Source of the DNA: Bacteroidota bacterium
Lineage (GTDB): Bacteria; Bacteroidota; Bacteroidia; Bacteroidales; JAAUTT01
DNA: 64,000 bases
Assembly (NCBI GenBank): GCA_023429135.1
Contig: JAEYWD010000001.1
Location: 1-64,000 of the forward strand
Reading direction: 5' to 3'
A program made the translations under genes and the position numbers. Within the stretch, counting starts at the first letter, position 1. Every line of letters starts with the position of its first letter. The notes beneath the pieces are model-generated. The model did no database searches and had not been told where the DNA came from. It worked only from the letters and a program-made list of their open reading frames with translations. Shown here one piece after another: positions 15,425 to 24,615 of this stretch.

Positions 15425-16336
15425 TCATTTCTTAATGAGCTTTTTATGTCGAAACCAGAAATAAATAAAAACAGTAACAGCAACCATTAAAAGCAAAACC
15501 CCAGGGTACCCCCACTTACTTCTCAATTCGGGCATAAAATCAAAGTTCATTCCATAAATACCAACAATAAATGTTAATGGCAAAAAGAACACCGAAAAAA
15601 TGGTGAGAATTTTTACCACTTCGTTTGTTTTCTGCGAAGCAAGAGCTATGTATAAATTCAGAAGGTTATTGCAATCTTCCATAATCTGATCGTACTGGGT
15701 CAGCAGTTTCAGATGGAGGTCGAGCATATCCTGGACAAAGGGATTGTTAGGAACACCAAGGTGCGATTTATTGATAACATCAGTGGTGAGATGAATTACT
15801 TTTTTGCACGAAGCGGCTTTTCTCTTCAGGAAATAAAGGCTCTTCTGCACATTTGGAACATGATCTTTCAGAAACAGTTCCTCTTCATAAAAATCTATTT
15901 TCCCCCCGAGTTCAACCGCCGGTCCCTCGTAGGTATGCAAAGCATTCCAAAGAATACGGGTGATCAAACCTTCGGGCGAAGAGCAAAAGTTTGTTTCGTG
16001 ACACTGATCACGTACAATATGAATAAACGAAAGCGGTTGCCGGTGAATGGTGATAATAAAAGTACTGTTATAGAAAATAGCGATTTTACTTGTTAACTCC
16101 TGGATGGTATGAGGATTCCGCATGTTTTTGGGAGCGTAAACCCTTGAAATCAGGAACCGGGTATTGCCAAAAAGTTCGAATTTGGGCAGATGGTCGGGCT
16201 CGAGGCAGTCCCTGACAGTGTACTCGTGAAGATCGTATTCACGGGCAATAAGGTTAAGTTCCTCCAGCGAAGGTTGTGTAATATCAATCCATGTAAAAGG
16301 GTGTCCCGAATCGGTCGAGACTAATAATTCTTTCAT
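15425..16336 (-). CDS. corA: CorA-family magnesium/divalent cation transporter
   Basis: A 303-residue protein. The C-terminal pair of membrane helices holds the signature GIYGMNF (GMN) at the end of the first helix (about residue 269) and a short basic tail (RHKKLIKK). The large N-terminal cytosolic domain includes TWIDITQPSLEEL and VRDCLEPDHLPKFE. The protein is expected to form a pentameric Mg2+ channel in the inner membrane. It stands alone, with gaps of about 90 nt to 400 nt on either side. Length and motif are normal for the family; the ion cannot be read from sequence. Confidence 0.92.
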   Translation of the reverse strand: MKELLVSTDSGHPFTWIDITQPSLEELNLIAREYDLHEYTVRDCLEPDHLPKFELFGNTRFLISRVYAPKNMRNPHTIQELTSKIAIFYNSTFIITIHRQPLSFIHIVRDQCHETNFCSSPEGLITRILWNALHTYEGPAVELGGKIDFYEEELFLKDHVPNVQKSLYFLKRKAASCKKVIHLTTDVINKSHLGVPNNPFVQDMLDLHLKLLTQYDQIMEDCNNLLNLYIALASQKTNEVVKILTIFSVFFLPLTFIVGIYGMNFDFMPELRSKWGYPGVLLLMVAVTVFIYFWFRHKKLIKK

Positions 16337-16735
16337 TCGGAAAGGATTTGAGACTGATAAAGATAGTACTTATTTGGTTTTTAAAGCAATACCAGTAATG
16401 CATTCATTTTATAAAAATCATCTGGTATCTATCTCAGCAAGCACCAGTACAACCATTTAACCCTTTAAACAGCCTTTTCTCCTACTTTCTTTGGGAAAAG
16501 AAAGTAGGCAAAGAATCCTTAACGGCGCAAACGCGGTCCGTCTCCTTACGTCGACTTCCCTTGAACGGCGCGCCGTCAATAAGGAATTTGTGTTTAAGGC
16601 TTCGCCAAGCTTCGATTAGAGTTTATGGGAAATCCCCAAAGGTGAGGTTAGGTTCTGATCTTATTGCAATATCAATGATCAGAATTGATCAACAAGACTC
16701 TGGCCTTCTTGACTATTTTCTATCTGACTTTAAAA
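16337..16735. other. Gene-free stretch with a strong hairpin
   Basis: About 400 bp without a supported gene. It holds one perfect 12-bp hairpin (listed separately), followed by a G+C-richer tract (16515-16580: CGGCGCAAACGCGG, GGCGCGCCGTC) unlike the AT-rich neighbourhood. This looks like the remains of an extragenic repeat family. Confidence 0.5.
16481..16508. repeat. Perfect 12-bp hairpin, extragenic repeat type
   Basis: CCTACTTTCTTT (16481-16492) pairs perfectly with AAAGAAAGTAGG (16497-16508) around a 4-nt GGGA loop. The motif and the downstream CAAAGAATCC resemble widespread extragenic repeats in Bacteroidota; only one copy is in this window. Confidence 0.7.
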
Positions 16736-17794
16736 TCAGTCCTTTATCCTGTTCAGCGATAGCGCCTTCAGCATCCATCCCGGAAGAGATTTTTCAGGGT
16801 TTCGTTTCTGAAGATTGAGGTACCATCCAATCTTTTTCAACACCGGAATTTTATGGGTTTCCACAAATTCAATCAATGTCCCGTCCGGATCTTCGATATA
16901 CGAAAAATGACCTGCGGCCTCGCCCATATCGAAACTATTGCTGCTATCGACAGTGAATGGATGTCCCATGGCCTGGCAATTTTCACGCAGAGCGCTCATG
17001 CCGTTTATATCGAAGCAGAGATGGATAAAGCCTAAATCGCCCCAAAAACGGTTACTAAATATATCGGAAGCTTCGCGATCGAGCACCTGAAACAGCTCCA
17101 TCTGGCTATCGCCCAAAAGCCGGCTAAAAGCACCAATCCTCGATTTGCTGTGATTTAACAACACCCTGCGGTGGCGGTAACTTCCACCTGAAACGCCACC
17201 CAAATCGGAAAAAACTTCAGTTTTATCATACACTATCTGGTCGTAACCTAAAATTTCGCTGTAAAACTGCACCGACTTATCCATATCCGACACGCCAATC
17301 AAAGTGCCATAAACCGCTCCGGTTAACTGATTATTCTTATGAAACCAGGAAGCGCCTTCCACTATCTGGAAATAATTGCCATAAGGATCTTTCAGAAAAA
17401 AGCTTTGTTTACCATCGGGAGCAGTCGAAACGGCAGTTATATTCAAGCCTTGGGCATGGTAAAAGTCGTACGCTTTTTTAACATCGCGACTCTTGATTTT
17501 AACGGCAAAAATTCCGTAATCGCCCAGCATAATCTCCTTTTTCGGAGCTTCGGGAACACGGTCTTTATATTGCCATATTTCAAATCCGCCGCCTCCCTGC
17601 ATATTCATAGCCAGAGCCGCGTGACGCCTGCGAGGTTTTCCGCCTGTATAGGGCAACATCAGATTTGCTGTTGCCTCCTCTTCGAAAATACGAATGTCGA
17701 CCCCAAAGTTTTTTCTGTACCATTTCCAAGCCTCGTGCATATTGGATACGCCAATTCCCACCTGCTGAATTCCGCTGATAATAACCCTGCTCAT
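16736..17794 (-). CDS. Two-domain VOC-family (glyoxalase/dioxygenase-like) protein
   Basis: A 352-residue protein with two vicinal-oxygen-chelate modules. The first runs from GIQQVGIGVSNMHEAWKWY to QSFFLKDPYGNYFQIVEG. The second runs from GTLIGVSDMDKSVQFYSEILGY to FSYIEDPDGTLIEFVETHK. Each ends with the D-P-x-G-x-x-x-(Q/E) pattern that carries a metal-binding acidic residue or its replacement. The C-terminal ~30 residues are a basic extension. The substrate is unknown; glyoxalase-like and ring-cleaving reactions are both possible. It is followed 10 nt later by an SDR gene with which it may form an operon. Confidence 0.85.
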   Translation of the reverse strand: MSRVIISGIQQVGIGVSNMHEAWKWYRKNFGVDIRIFEEEATANLMLPYTGGKPRRRHAALAMNMQGGGGFEIWQYKDRVPEAPKKEIMLGDYGIFAVKIKSRDVKKAYDFYHAQGLNITAVSTAPDGKQSFFLKDPYGNYFQIVEGASWFHKNNQLTGAVYGTLIGVSDMDKSVQFYSEILGYDQIVYDKTEVFSDLGGVSGGSYRHRRVLLNHSKSRIGAFSRLLGDSQMELFQVLDREASDIFSNRFWGDLGFIHLCFDINGMSALRENCQAMGHPFTVDSSNSFDMGEAAGHFSYIEDPDGTLIEFVETHKIPVLKKIGWYLNLQKRNPEKSLPGWMLKALSLNRIKD

Positions 17795-17804
17795 TTTTCT
17801 AAGT

Positions 17805-18605
17805 TTATGATGGCTTTACTTTTGTTACAAGCTTATAGAATAACCAAGGAAGATACCTCTTAAAATACACCATAAGTAATTCTTTTCCTGCAATATAAAC
17901 AATTTTCTTTTTCCGTTCAATAGCTCTGAGAATTAAGCTGGCACACTTTTCGGGTGTAATTCCCTTTTTAATATCATGATCCATAATCCCATGAGGCACC
18001 CCCGAACTTGTAATGGCATTAAGGCTAACATTTGTATTAACACGGCCGGGACAAACAATGGTAACATCAATTCCTGATGGATTAAGTTCGGCCCAAAGTG
18101 TTTCATAAAATCCATTCATGGCATGTTTTGCCGCTGCATAAGCCGACCGGAGCGGAAATCCGAACAAACCGGTTATACTGCTTATGACAACAATATGCCC
18201 TTGTCCGCTTTTTACCATGGCAGGCAATACTGCTTTGGTTAAAATAACACCGCTGAAAAAATCAGTTTCCATAACTTTACGGTCAATTTCAACCGGAGTT
18301 TCCAAAACAAAAGAACGCTGGCTGATTCCTCCGTTATTGATGAGTATGTCAACCTTTCCGAACTTTGAAACTACAAGTTGAGCGGTAGCTCCAACTTCAG
18401 CAGGATTGGTGAGATCGAATGGAAATACATAAGCTTTACTACCAGCCGCTGTACATTCTTTTGCCACCAATTCCAGTTCATCCTTCCGCCGTGATGAAAG
18501 AATAAGCACTGTTTGGTGTTCTGCAAACATCAAAGCCAACGCCTTGCCAATTCCCGAAGACGCCCCTGTTATCCAGATAGTTTTTCCTGAAAATTTAGTG
18601 TTCAT
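17805..18605 (-). CDS. Short-chain dehydrogenase/reductase
   Basis: A 266-residue SDR. It shows the NAD(P)-binding TGASSGIGKAL near residue 13, NNGG (NNAG variant) near 91, a catalytic Ser in VISSITGLFG, and Y-x-x-x-K as YAAAKHA. The C-terminal tail is hydrophobic and basic (VYFKRYLPWLFYKLV), suggesting membrane attachment as in DltE/YqjQ-like SDRs. I chose ATG at 18605; an ATG at 18614 overlapping the upstream stop is also possible. It sits directly behind the acyltransferase gene, so a role in lipid metabolism is likely but unproven. Confidence 0.88.
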   Translation of the reverse strand: MNTKFSGKTIWITGASSGIGKALALMFAEHQTVLILSSRRKDELELVAKECTAAGSKAYVFPFDLTNPAEVGATAQLVVSKFGKVDILINNGGISQRSFVLETPVEIDRKVMETDFFSGVILTKAVLPAMVKSGQGHIVVISSITGLFGFPLRSAYAAAKHAMNGFYETLWAELNPSGIDVTIVCPGRVNTNVSLNAITSSGVPHGIMDHDIKKGITPEKCASLILRAIERKKKIVYIAGKELLMVYFKRYLPWLFYKLVTKVKPS

Positions 18606-18606
18606 T

Positions 18607-19941
18607 TTATGCATTTTTTCGGGAGAGCCATTCGATTATTTCTACATGAAGCGATTGTGTATTTTTCAAAGCCCGGTCATTTCTTCTTTTAAGCAAAAGA
18701 TACTGAAGTTTGACGGGGACTTTCTTAATCGAATCCCAATAATCGAAACTCATAATACCAAGTACTGGCATTGTAAGAAACAAAATCAGCTTTAAAAAAA
18801 CGCTGAACGGAATAATCAGAACTATCAGGTACCACAGCAGATAACACACAAAACTGGTTACAAAACGCATTGAACTTACAAATTGTTTATCCTTAACTTT
18901 ATTTGAATAAAATTCGGAAATGAAATATGGTACAGCATGAAAAAAGGCAGCAAATACAAATAATGGAAAGAAAAACGAGTAACGTAAAATATCTGAAATC
19001 CATTCAGAAGCCTTTTGGGGTGGTTTCCAGGAGAAGATCCACGGACTGATTTTAAGTTTTTGCGAAGCGGAATTCAACTCACCTAACTGTTTTTTTAGTA
19101 TGTTAAGTTCTCCCGGATCCTGAGCCGACAAAGCAACAAGATTATCTGTCAACACTTTGTCTTCATTGAATTTGTCACAAAAACCCTCATGTTTTTCCCG
19201 ATTATGATAAGAAAGTAATTCCTTAGCCATATAAATGGTTTCGTAAAACTCGTCGGAATCAATATTAATCATAACCGATTTTAGTGCATCAGTCAGGCGG
19301 TTTCTTATAGACTGAAGACCTTTTGCGGCATTCTCCTCATATTCAGCTAAAAAGTCCTTAATCTCGATTGGTTTCCCGAAGTTAACAACCATGTTTCCCC
19401 GGAATCCCTGATATGTGCTAAACTCAATCCCTACCGGGACAATTTTGATAAAGGCTTCGTTTCCTAACAGCTCCTGTGCCTGAATGGCAAGGCGGGCAAC
19501 TCCTTTCTTCAACGGACGCAATCTTCGCTGTTCGCCGTGATTTCCTTCCGGCATAATTCCAATAGCACCGTTATGTTTAAGCACCTGAAAAGCCATCTCG
19601 AAACTGTCGTCGTTATTCGATAGTGATTCTATTCCATCACGGATTCGATACACAGGGATAATTTTTAAAAAGGTGAGAATCTTCTTAACCTTCTCCTGTT
19701 TAAAGATATCGGCTCTGGCCATAAAAACAGGCTGACGACGGGTGGAATAAATAATAGCAAGAGCATCCATCAAGGCATTCTGATGGTTGGGAGTAAAAAT
19801 TACAGGCCCCTCTTCAGGAATATTATGCTCGTTCATGAGACAGATTTCCTCATAATAAACCGAATGATACAAAGATGTTATTCTTTTTAGAATATCATAA
19901 GGTTTTGAGTGCGAATACAAATGGTCAGCGTTCATTTTCAT
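18607..19941 (-). CDS. PlsC-type glycerophospholipid acyltransferase with C-terminal membrane domain
   Basis: A 444-residue protein. The N-terminal half is a 1-acylglycerol-3-phosphate acyltransferase domain with NHQNALMD (the H-x4-D catalytic motif, ~52-59) and MPEGNHG (~132), the acceptor-binding block. The C-terminal part has a helical linker and about four membrane segments (SFFFPLFVFAAFFHAVPYFI, YLLWYLIVLIIPFSVFLKLI). It is about 200 residues longer than classical PlsC, a fused architecture common in Bacteroidota. It acts at the inner membrane on lysophospholipid or related acceptors. It is paired with the downstream SDR gene. Confidence 0.85.
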   Translation of the reverse strand: MKMNADHLYSHSKPYDILKRITSLYHSVYYEEICLMNEHNIPEEGPVIFTPNHQNALMDALAIIYSTRRQPVFMARADIFKQEKVKKILTFLKIIPVYRIRDGIESLSNNDDSFEMAFQVLKHNGAIGIMPEGNHGEQRRLRPLKKGVARLAIQAQELLGNEAFIKIVPVGIEFSTYQGFRGNMVVNFGKPIEIKDFLAEYEENAAKGLQSIRNRLTDALKSVMINIDSDEFYETIYMAKELLSYHNREKHEGFCDKFNEDKVLTDNLVALSAQDPGELNILKKQLGELNSASQKLKISPWIFSWKPPQKASEWISDILRYSFFFPLFVFAAFFHAVPYFISEFYSNKVKDKQFVSSMRFVTSFVCYLLWYLIVLIIPFSVFLKLILFLTMPVLGIMSFDYWDSIKKVPVKLQYLLLKRRNDRALKNTQSLHVEIIEWLSRKNA

Positions 19942-19974
19942 TAATATAAAAGCCTTCTTGACGGTGTGAATATA

Positions 19975-20907
19975 TTAAACTTCAACGGTTTTTTCCTTTA
20001 ACTTTTTCGAATAAAATAAAGCAAGTCCCATTCCGGCAATAATATGCCAGATACCCCACCATGCGGCAATAAAGGCCATTCCGCCCAAACCATTGAAAAG
20101 GTTTGGATTAAATATTAAAACCAGTGCCAGTCCCGAGTTATGAATTCCCGATTCGATCCCGATTGTTTTCACATCGTTATTACCAAGCCTGAAAAGTTTA
20201 GCCGTATAATGTCCGGTAAAAAATGCCGATGCATTCTGAATTAACACAATTAGAAATATTAAATGAATATATCTCAAAAAGTAGTTAAAGTTAGCAGCCA
20301 GTGCTGCAAATACAAATATTGCAAATACTATCAGCGAAAAAATCCGCATGGGTTTATTCAGTTTCTGCGCTAAACCAGGAAACTTCCAGGCAATAAAAAT
20401 TCCCAGTGCCAAAGGAATTCCCAGTAATATAAACACCGTTCTAACCATTTCCCAGGCATCAATAGAGATGGGTAAAAGCAGATGCGAGGCTTCAGAGTAT
20501 AAACTTCCGTATAATGCAAAATTGAAAGGAGTCATCACCACTGCAACTATTGTGGAAATAGCTGTTAATGATACTGACAGTTCAACATTGCCCTTAGCCA
20601 TAAGCGAAAGGAAATTGGAGATGTTACCTCCGGGACAGGCTGCAACCAAAATCATCCCCAATGCAATAGAAGGTGTAGGATGCAATATCAGAACCAAAAG
20701 AAATGTAACAGCCGGGACAAGAATATGCTGCGACAGAAAACCCACCAGCACGGGTCGAGGATTTACAGCTATTATTTTAAAATTCACCGGCTTTATTTCT
20801 AAAGCAACACCAAACATTATAAGAGCCAGAATTATATTCAGAAACAAAAAACCATCTCCATTAAAGTTCAAACGAATCCCATCCAAAACCTCAAGCCCTT
20901 CAGACAT
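19975..20907 (-). CDS. Bile acid:sodium symporter (BASS) family transporter
   Basis: A 310-residue membrane protein with about nine helices. Family signatures are the first crossover ILALIMFGVALEIKP, the conserved AACPGGNISNFLSLMAKGNVELS, and the second crossover GIESGIHNSGLALVL (E-x-G/N-x-Q variant). It should move an organic anion with sodium across the inner membrane; the substrate is not readable from sequence. It is 33 nt upstream of the acyltransferase gene and may share its transcript. The ATG at 20907 opens the protein without a signal peptide, as expected. Confidence 0.88.
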   Translation of the reverse strand: MSEGLEVLDGIRLNFNGDGFLFLNIILALIMFGVALEIKPVNFKIIAVNPRPVLVGFLSQHILVPAVTFLLVLILHPTPSIALGMILVAACPGGNISNFLSLMAKGNVELSVSLTAISTIVAVVMTPFNFALYGSLYSEASHLLLPISIDAWEMVRTVFILLGIPLALGIFIAWKFPGLAQKLNKPMRIFSLIVFAIFVFAALAANFNYFLRYIHLIFLIVLIQNASAFFTGHYTAKLFRLGNNDVKTIGIESGIHNSGLALVLIFNPNLFNGLGGMAFIAAWWGIWHIIAGMGLALFYSKKLKEKTVEV

Positions 20908-21111
20908 AAATAAAATAAATATAGAATTTACAAAAAAACCTGATACAAACTGCTAAGATATAAAATTTAGTAATTATTAATTTACAATCATTCGGGTTGC
21001 CATTGAGCACTGCCACCCGGTTAAAAAATAAACGTTTAACTTTACAGGGAACCCGCATTGAATGAATCGTATTAAAATATTTTTTGTTCTTTTGCTCCAA
21101 AAATTATTTCA

Positions 21112-21855
21112 ATGACATCCATCGTTAAACTTATCGCAATTCCACTAACAATTATTTTCTACACCTTTTTTGGACTATTGCTTGTTATTTTTCATCTGAT
21201 CCAGGTTTTGGCTCTCCATCTCGGAGGCTATCATGCACATAAAAAATCGGTCGAAATACTTAATTACCTTATAATAAAGTGCTTTCTACTTGTAGGATCG
21301 CGTGTAAAATTTCAGGGATTTGAAAAACTTCCCCAAAAACGACCCTTGATAATTGTTTCAAATCATCAAAGTCAATGGGATATTCCACCGGTGGTGTGGG
21401 GGTTTCGGAAACATCATCCAAAGTTTATTTCGAAAATTGAGCTGGCAAAAAATATCCCAAGCATTTCATACAACCTGCGGCATGGAGGTTCGGCATTGAT
21501 CGACAGAAAAAACGGATCTCAATCAATTCGTGAGCTTATCAAGCTGGGCGAAAAGATTGAGAAGAATAACTATGCCGTTTGCATATATCCTGAAGGCACC
21601 CGCAGTGCCGATGGTAAAATGAAAAAATTTCAGCCCGGGGGAATCAAAACACTTCTCAAAGCAGCTCCCTCGGCTATAATTGTACCTTTTGTAATAGACG
21701 GCAACTACAAGCTACAGACGAATAAATCGTGGATAATAAATCCTGGCGTAAAGCTTACCTACACTGTCCTCGATCCCATAGAGCCAGGAATGATCCCGGC
21801 AGAGGAACTGGTGGAAAAAACCGAACAGGCAATAAGAAATTACTTAAAACAATAA
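21112..21855 (+). CDS. plsC: 1-acyl-sn-glycerol-3-phosphate acyltransferase
   Basis: A 247-residue protein of standard PlsC size. An N-terminal membrane anchor (LIAIPLTIIFYTFFGLLLVIF) is followed by SNHQSQWD (H-x4-D, ~84-90) and YPEGTRSADGKMKKFQPGG (~160). It converts lysophosphatidic acid to phosphatidic acid at the inner membrane. It is divergent from the BASS gene (204 nt apart) and is followed by a terminator. The gene symbol is by family; the other acyltransferases in the window (18607, 33252, 44477) are more specialised in architecture. Confidence 0.9.
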   Translation: MTSIVKLIAIPLTIIFYTFFGLLLVIFHLIQVLALHLGGYHAHKKSVEILNYLIIKCFLLVGSRVKFQGFEKLPQKRPLIIVSNHQSQWDIPPVVWGFRKHHPKFISKIELAKNIPSISYNLRHGGSALIDRKNGSQSIRELIKLGEKIEKNNYAVCIYPEGTRSADGKMKKFQPGGIKTLLKAAPSAIIVPFVIDGNYKLQTNKSWIINPGVKLTYTVLDPIEPGMIPAEELVEKTEQAIRNYLKQ

Positions 21856-21991
21856 AAAAAATAAAAAATCTCCTGAAAAACGTAACCTCATTGGAAAAGC
21901 GACGTATCAGGCAGTATTAAAAAGAACTTAACAACATAACAATATTTTACACCGGGCAACCGGAAAAGAATTTAATCGACAACACCTAACA

Positions 21992-22022
21992 CAAGCCGGA
22001 AATTACACCCCGGCTTTTTTAT
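21992..22022 (+). terminator. Rho-independent terminator after plsC
   Basis: AAGCCGG (21993-21999) pairs with CCGGCTT (22010-22016), followed by a run of T. It lies 137 nt beyond the plsC stop. Confidence 0.8.
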
Positions 22023-22058
22023 TTTAATCCTTTCTTAACCTCAAAAAACCTGAAAACT

Positions 22059-22099
22059 TAACTTTGCATATTTCAGATTTCAATTTTATTCTAAATTTG
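22059..22099 (+). promoter_or_regulatory. Two candidate Bacteroidota -7 boxes
   Basis: TAACTTTG (22059-22066) and TAAATTTG (22092-22099) both match TAnnTTTG upstream of the DUF3078 gene. The TTTG of the first could serve as a -33 element for the second, with 25-nt spacing. Confidence 0.5.
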
Positions 22100-22172
22100 T
22101 TTTACATCGAATAGCTCTAACTCTTAACCTCACAGTTGAACTAATTCAGCTAGTTGAAATTTTTAATTAAGG

Positions 22173-23132
22173 ATGAAAAATACAGTTTTACTTTTCTTAG
22201 CAATTCTAATAATGAATTCTGTTTATAGCCAGGTGATAGAACCCGACAAGAATTCTCAGCAGAAGGACTCGGTAAGATACTGGCAATATGGAGGCGTTGT
22301 GATGCTGAACTTTGGGCAAACAGCGCTATCAAACTGGGCTGCCGGTGGCGAAAACTCCCAGTCGGGCAACAGCTTTTTCAATTTTTTTGCCAACTACAAA
22401 AAAAAGAATATAACCTGGGATAATACCATAGATCTGGGATACGGTATGCTAAGGCAGAACGAACAAAACCGCAAAACTGACGACAAGATTGATTTCTCAA
22501 CAAAATTTGGCATGGCAGCATCGAAAAAGTGGTATTATTCGGCATTATTCAACTTCAAATCGCAATTCAGCAATGGTTATAAATACCCCAACGATACCAC
22601 CCGTCTGAAAATATCGGAGTTTTTAGCTCCCGCTTACATTGTAACTGCAATAGGTATGGACTATAAGCCTGCTAAATTTTTCACGGCTTTTATTTCGCCC
22701 CTTACAGGCAAAATAACAATTGTTGCAAACGACTCGCTGGCTGATCTTGGAGCTTTTGGGGTGGAGGCCGCCAGGTTCGACCCGGTGACCAAAGAAAAAA
22801 TTGCCAACGGAAAAAACATACGCGAAGAATTGGGAGGATACTGCAAAATAGCGTTCCAAAAAGACATCATGAAAAATGTAAACCTCTCGACTAAAATAGA
22901 CCTTTTCTCGAATTACGTAAAAAACCCCGAAAATTTAGATGTTAACTGGCAGGTGCTGATTTCGATGAAAATCAATAAATTTATCAGTGCATCTTTATCA
23001 ACGCATCTGATCTATGACGAGGACATCAGGCCCAAAAACAAAAACACAAATGAGCTTGACCCACCAAAAATTCAGTTTAAAGAAATCCTTGGTGTAGGTT
23101 TTTCTTATAAATTTGGTAAAAATGGCAAATAA
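22173..23132 (+). CDS. DUF3078 outer-membrane-associated protein
   Basis: A 319-residue protein with signal peptide 1-19 (ending NSVYSQ). The N-terminal pattern WQYGGVVMLNFGQTALSNWAAGGENS and repeated amphipathic strands (ITWDNTIDLGYGMLRQNE, KWYYSALFNFKSQFSNGY) identify the DUF3078 family, widespread in Bacteroidota. It ends GVGFSYKFGKNGK, like a barrel strand. The function is not established; barrel topology is inferred. It is transcribed from its own promoter region and followed by mscL 49 nt later. Confidence 0.85.
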   Translation: MKNTVLLFLAILIMNSVYSQVIEPDKNSQQKDSVRYWQYGGVVMLNFGQTALSNWAAGGENSQSGNSFFNFFANYKKKNITWDNTIDLGYGMLRQNEQNRKTDDKIDFSTKFGMAASKKWYYSALFNFKSQFSNGYKYPNDTTRLKISEFLAPAYIVTAIGMDYKPAKFFTAFISPLTGKITIVANDSLADLGAFGVEAARFDPVTKEKIANGKNIREELGGYCKIAFQKDIMKNVNLSTKIDLFSNYVKNPENLDVNWQVLISMKINKFISASLSTHLIYDEDIRPKNKNTNELDPPKIQFKEILGVGFSYKFGKNGK

Positions 23133-23181
23133 TTATTTGCAAAGATTATAAACCCAAGTTTTTAACCTAAAACTTTAAACC

Positions 23182-23580
23182 ATGTCAGTCTTAAAAGAAT
23201 TTAAGGAATTTGCCATGCGTGGCAACGTGATCGATCTAGCCATAGGTATTGTTATTGGAGCAGCTTTTGGCAAAATTGTAACCTCGCTTGTAGCCGATGT
23301 TATAATGCCTCCTCTGGGACTTCTTATTGGCGGAGTCAATTTTACCGATCTTAAAATAGTGATGAAAGCTGCGGTTGGAGATGCTCCTGCCGTAACATTA
23401 AATTATGGCAATTTTCTACAGGTGATATTCGATTTTCTGATCGTGGCCTTTGCAATCTTTTTACTTATTAAAGGCATTAACCGGTTTAAGAAAAAAGAAG
23501 AAGCTAAACCAGCAGCTCCGGCAACTCCTTCGAATGAAGAAAAACTTCTGATGGAAATCCGCGACTTACTAAAGAAATAA
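23182..23580 (+). CDS. mscL: Large-conductance mechanosensitive channel
   Basis: A 132-residue protein with the full MscL plan. An N-terminal amphipathic helix (KEFKEFAMRGNVIDLAIGIVIGAAFGKIVTSL) forms the pore-lining TM1 with its glycine/alanine face. It is followed by a periplasmic loop, TM2 (FDFLIVAFAIFLLIKGINRF) and a charged cytoplasmic helix ending EEKLLMEIRDLLKK. It opens on osmotic downshock to release solutes. Length and motif are canonical. A REP-like hairpin follows at 23611. Confidence 0.96.
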   Translation: MSVLKEFKEFAMRGNVIDLAIGIVIGAAFGKIVTSLVADVIMPPLGLLIGGVNFTDLKIVMKAAVGDAPAVTLNYGNFLQVIFDFLIVAFAIFLLIKGINRFKKKEEAKPAAPATPSNEEKLLMEIRDLLKK

Positions 23581-23610
23581 GATTACGTTGATGCTTACCA
23601 AATAATCTAT

Positions 23611-23643
23611 AACCGGAGGTTTCGACAGGCTCAACCTCCGGTT
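23611..23643. repeat. REP-like hairpin, third copy of the TTCGACARGCTCA element
   Basis: AACCGGAGGTT (23611-23621) pairs perfectly with AACCTCCGGTT (23633-23643) around an 11-nt loop containing TCGACAGGCTC. The element shares its core with 13126-13190. It may stabilise the mscL message end, but has no T-run. Confidence 0.75.
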
Positions 23644-23681
23644 ATCACATCAACTCAACAAAAACATAAAACACTACTAAC

Positions 23682-24539
23682 ATGAAAGTATTACTTACCA
23701 GCTTGCTCCTATACGTTTGTTTTTTCGCTGAAAGTCAAAAAGCAAACCTTCCATTCTATTTCGAAGAACTTACGTCGCCTCAGTTTGAGGAAGCCCTGAA
23801 ACTTTCTTCGAAAACGGTGATAATCCCGATGGGAATCCTTGAAAAACACGGTCCACACTTGCCGGTTGGAACCGATATAATGGAAGCGAGAGAACTTACA
23901 CGACGTGCTGTTTCGAAAGAATATGCCGTGGTTTTTCCTCATTATTATTTTGGGCAGATATATGAAGCCAAACATCAACCGGGCGTGATTGCCTACAGTA
24001 ACAAATTAATATGGGACATGCTTCAGGAGACATGCGATGAACTTGCCCGTAATGGCTTTGAAAAAATAATTCTTGTAAATGGGCATGGAGGTAACAATAG
24101 TTTTTTACCATTTTTCTGTCAATCGCAGCTTGCAAATAAAAAGAACTACGCTGTATTTCTCTTCTCGCCCGACGAAAGTGCCGAATACAACAAAAATATT
24201 ATGGAAATGAGAAAGTCGAAAGGACCGGACCAACATGCCGGCGAAACAGAAACTGCTACCATGTTAACCCACCGACCAGATCTTGTTCATCAGGAAGCGG
24301 CGGAAAGTCAGAGTGGTTCGGATCAAAACAGACTTTCGTTACCTTATGCCTATACAGGCATCTGGTGGTATGCAAAATTTCCCAATCATTACTCAGGCAA
24401 TGGAAAAGTAGCTACAAAAGAACTGGGCGAATACATATATCAATACAACACTGACCAATTGATAAAAATGATTCAGGCAGTTAAGGCTGATACCAAAACG
24501 CTGATGTTGCAGAACGAATTTTACGAAAAAGCCAGGTAG
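23682..24539 (+). CDS. Secreted creatininase-family amidohydrolase
   Basis: A 285-residue protein with a signal peptide (about 1-18). The creatininase metal-site motif appears as IPMGILEKHGPHLPVGTD (E, H and D ligands), followed by NGHGGNNSFLPFF and DQHAGETETATML (the late E ligand). Most family members are cytoplasmic, so a signal peptide is unusual; periplasmic amide or creatinine-like hydrolysis is inferred. It starts 39 nt after the REP-like hairpin and is followed by a secreted M28 peptidase and a GntP permease, perhaps a small catabolic set. Confidence 0.85.
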   Translation: MKVLLTSLLLYVCFFAESQKANLPFYFEELTSPQFEEALKLSSKTVIIPMGILEKHGPHLPVGTDIMEARELTRRAVSKEYAVVFPHYYFGQIYEAKHQPGVIAYSNKLIWDMLQETCDELARNGFEKIILVNGHGGNNSFLPFFCQSQLANKKNYAVFLFSPDESAEYNKNIMEMRKSKGPDQHAGETETATMLTHRPDLVHQEAAESQSGSDQNRLSLPYAYTGIWWYAKFPNHYSGNGKVATKELGEYIYQYNTDQLIKMIQAVKADTKTLMLQNEFYEKAR

Positions 24540-24615
24540 CTTCCCAACGGTTTTTTGTTCTTATTGTTTATTAAATTGAAATTGGTAATTTGCCATATAG
24601 TTAATTTTTGCGAGC

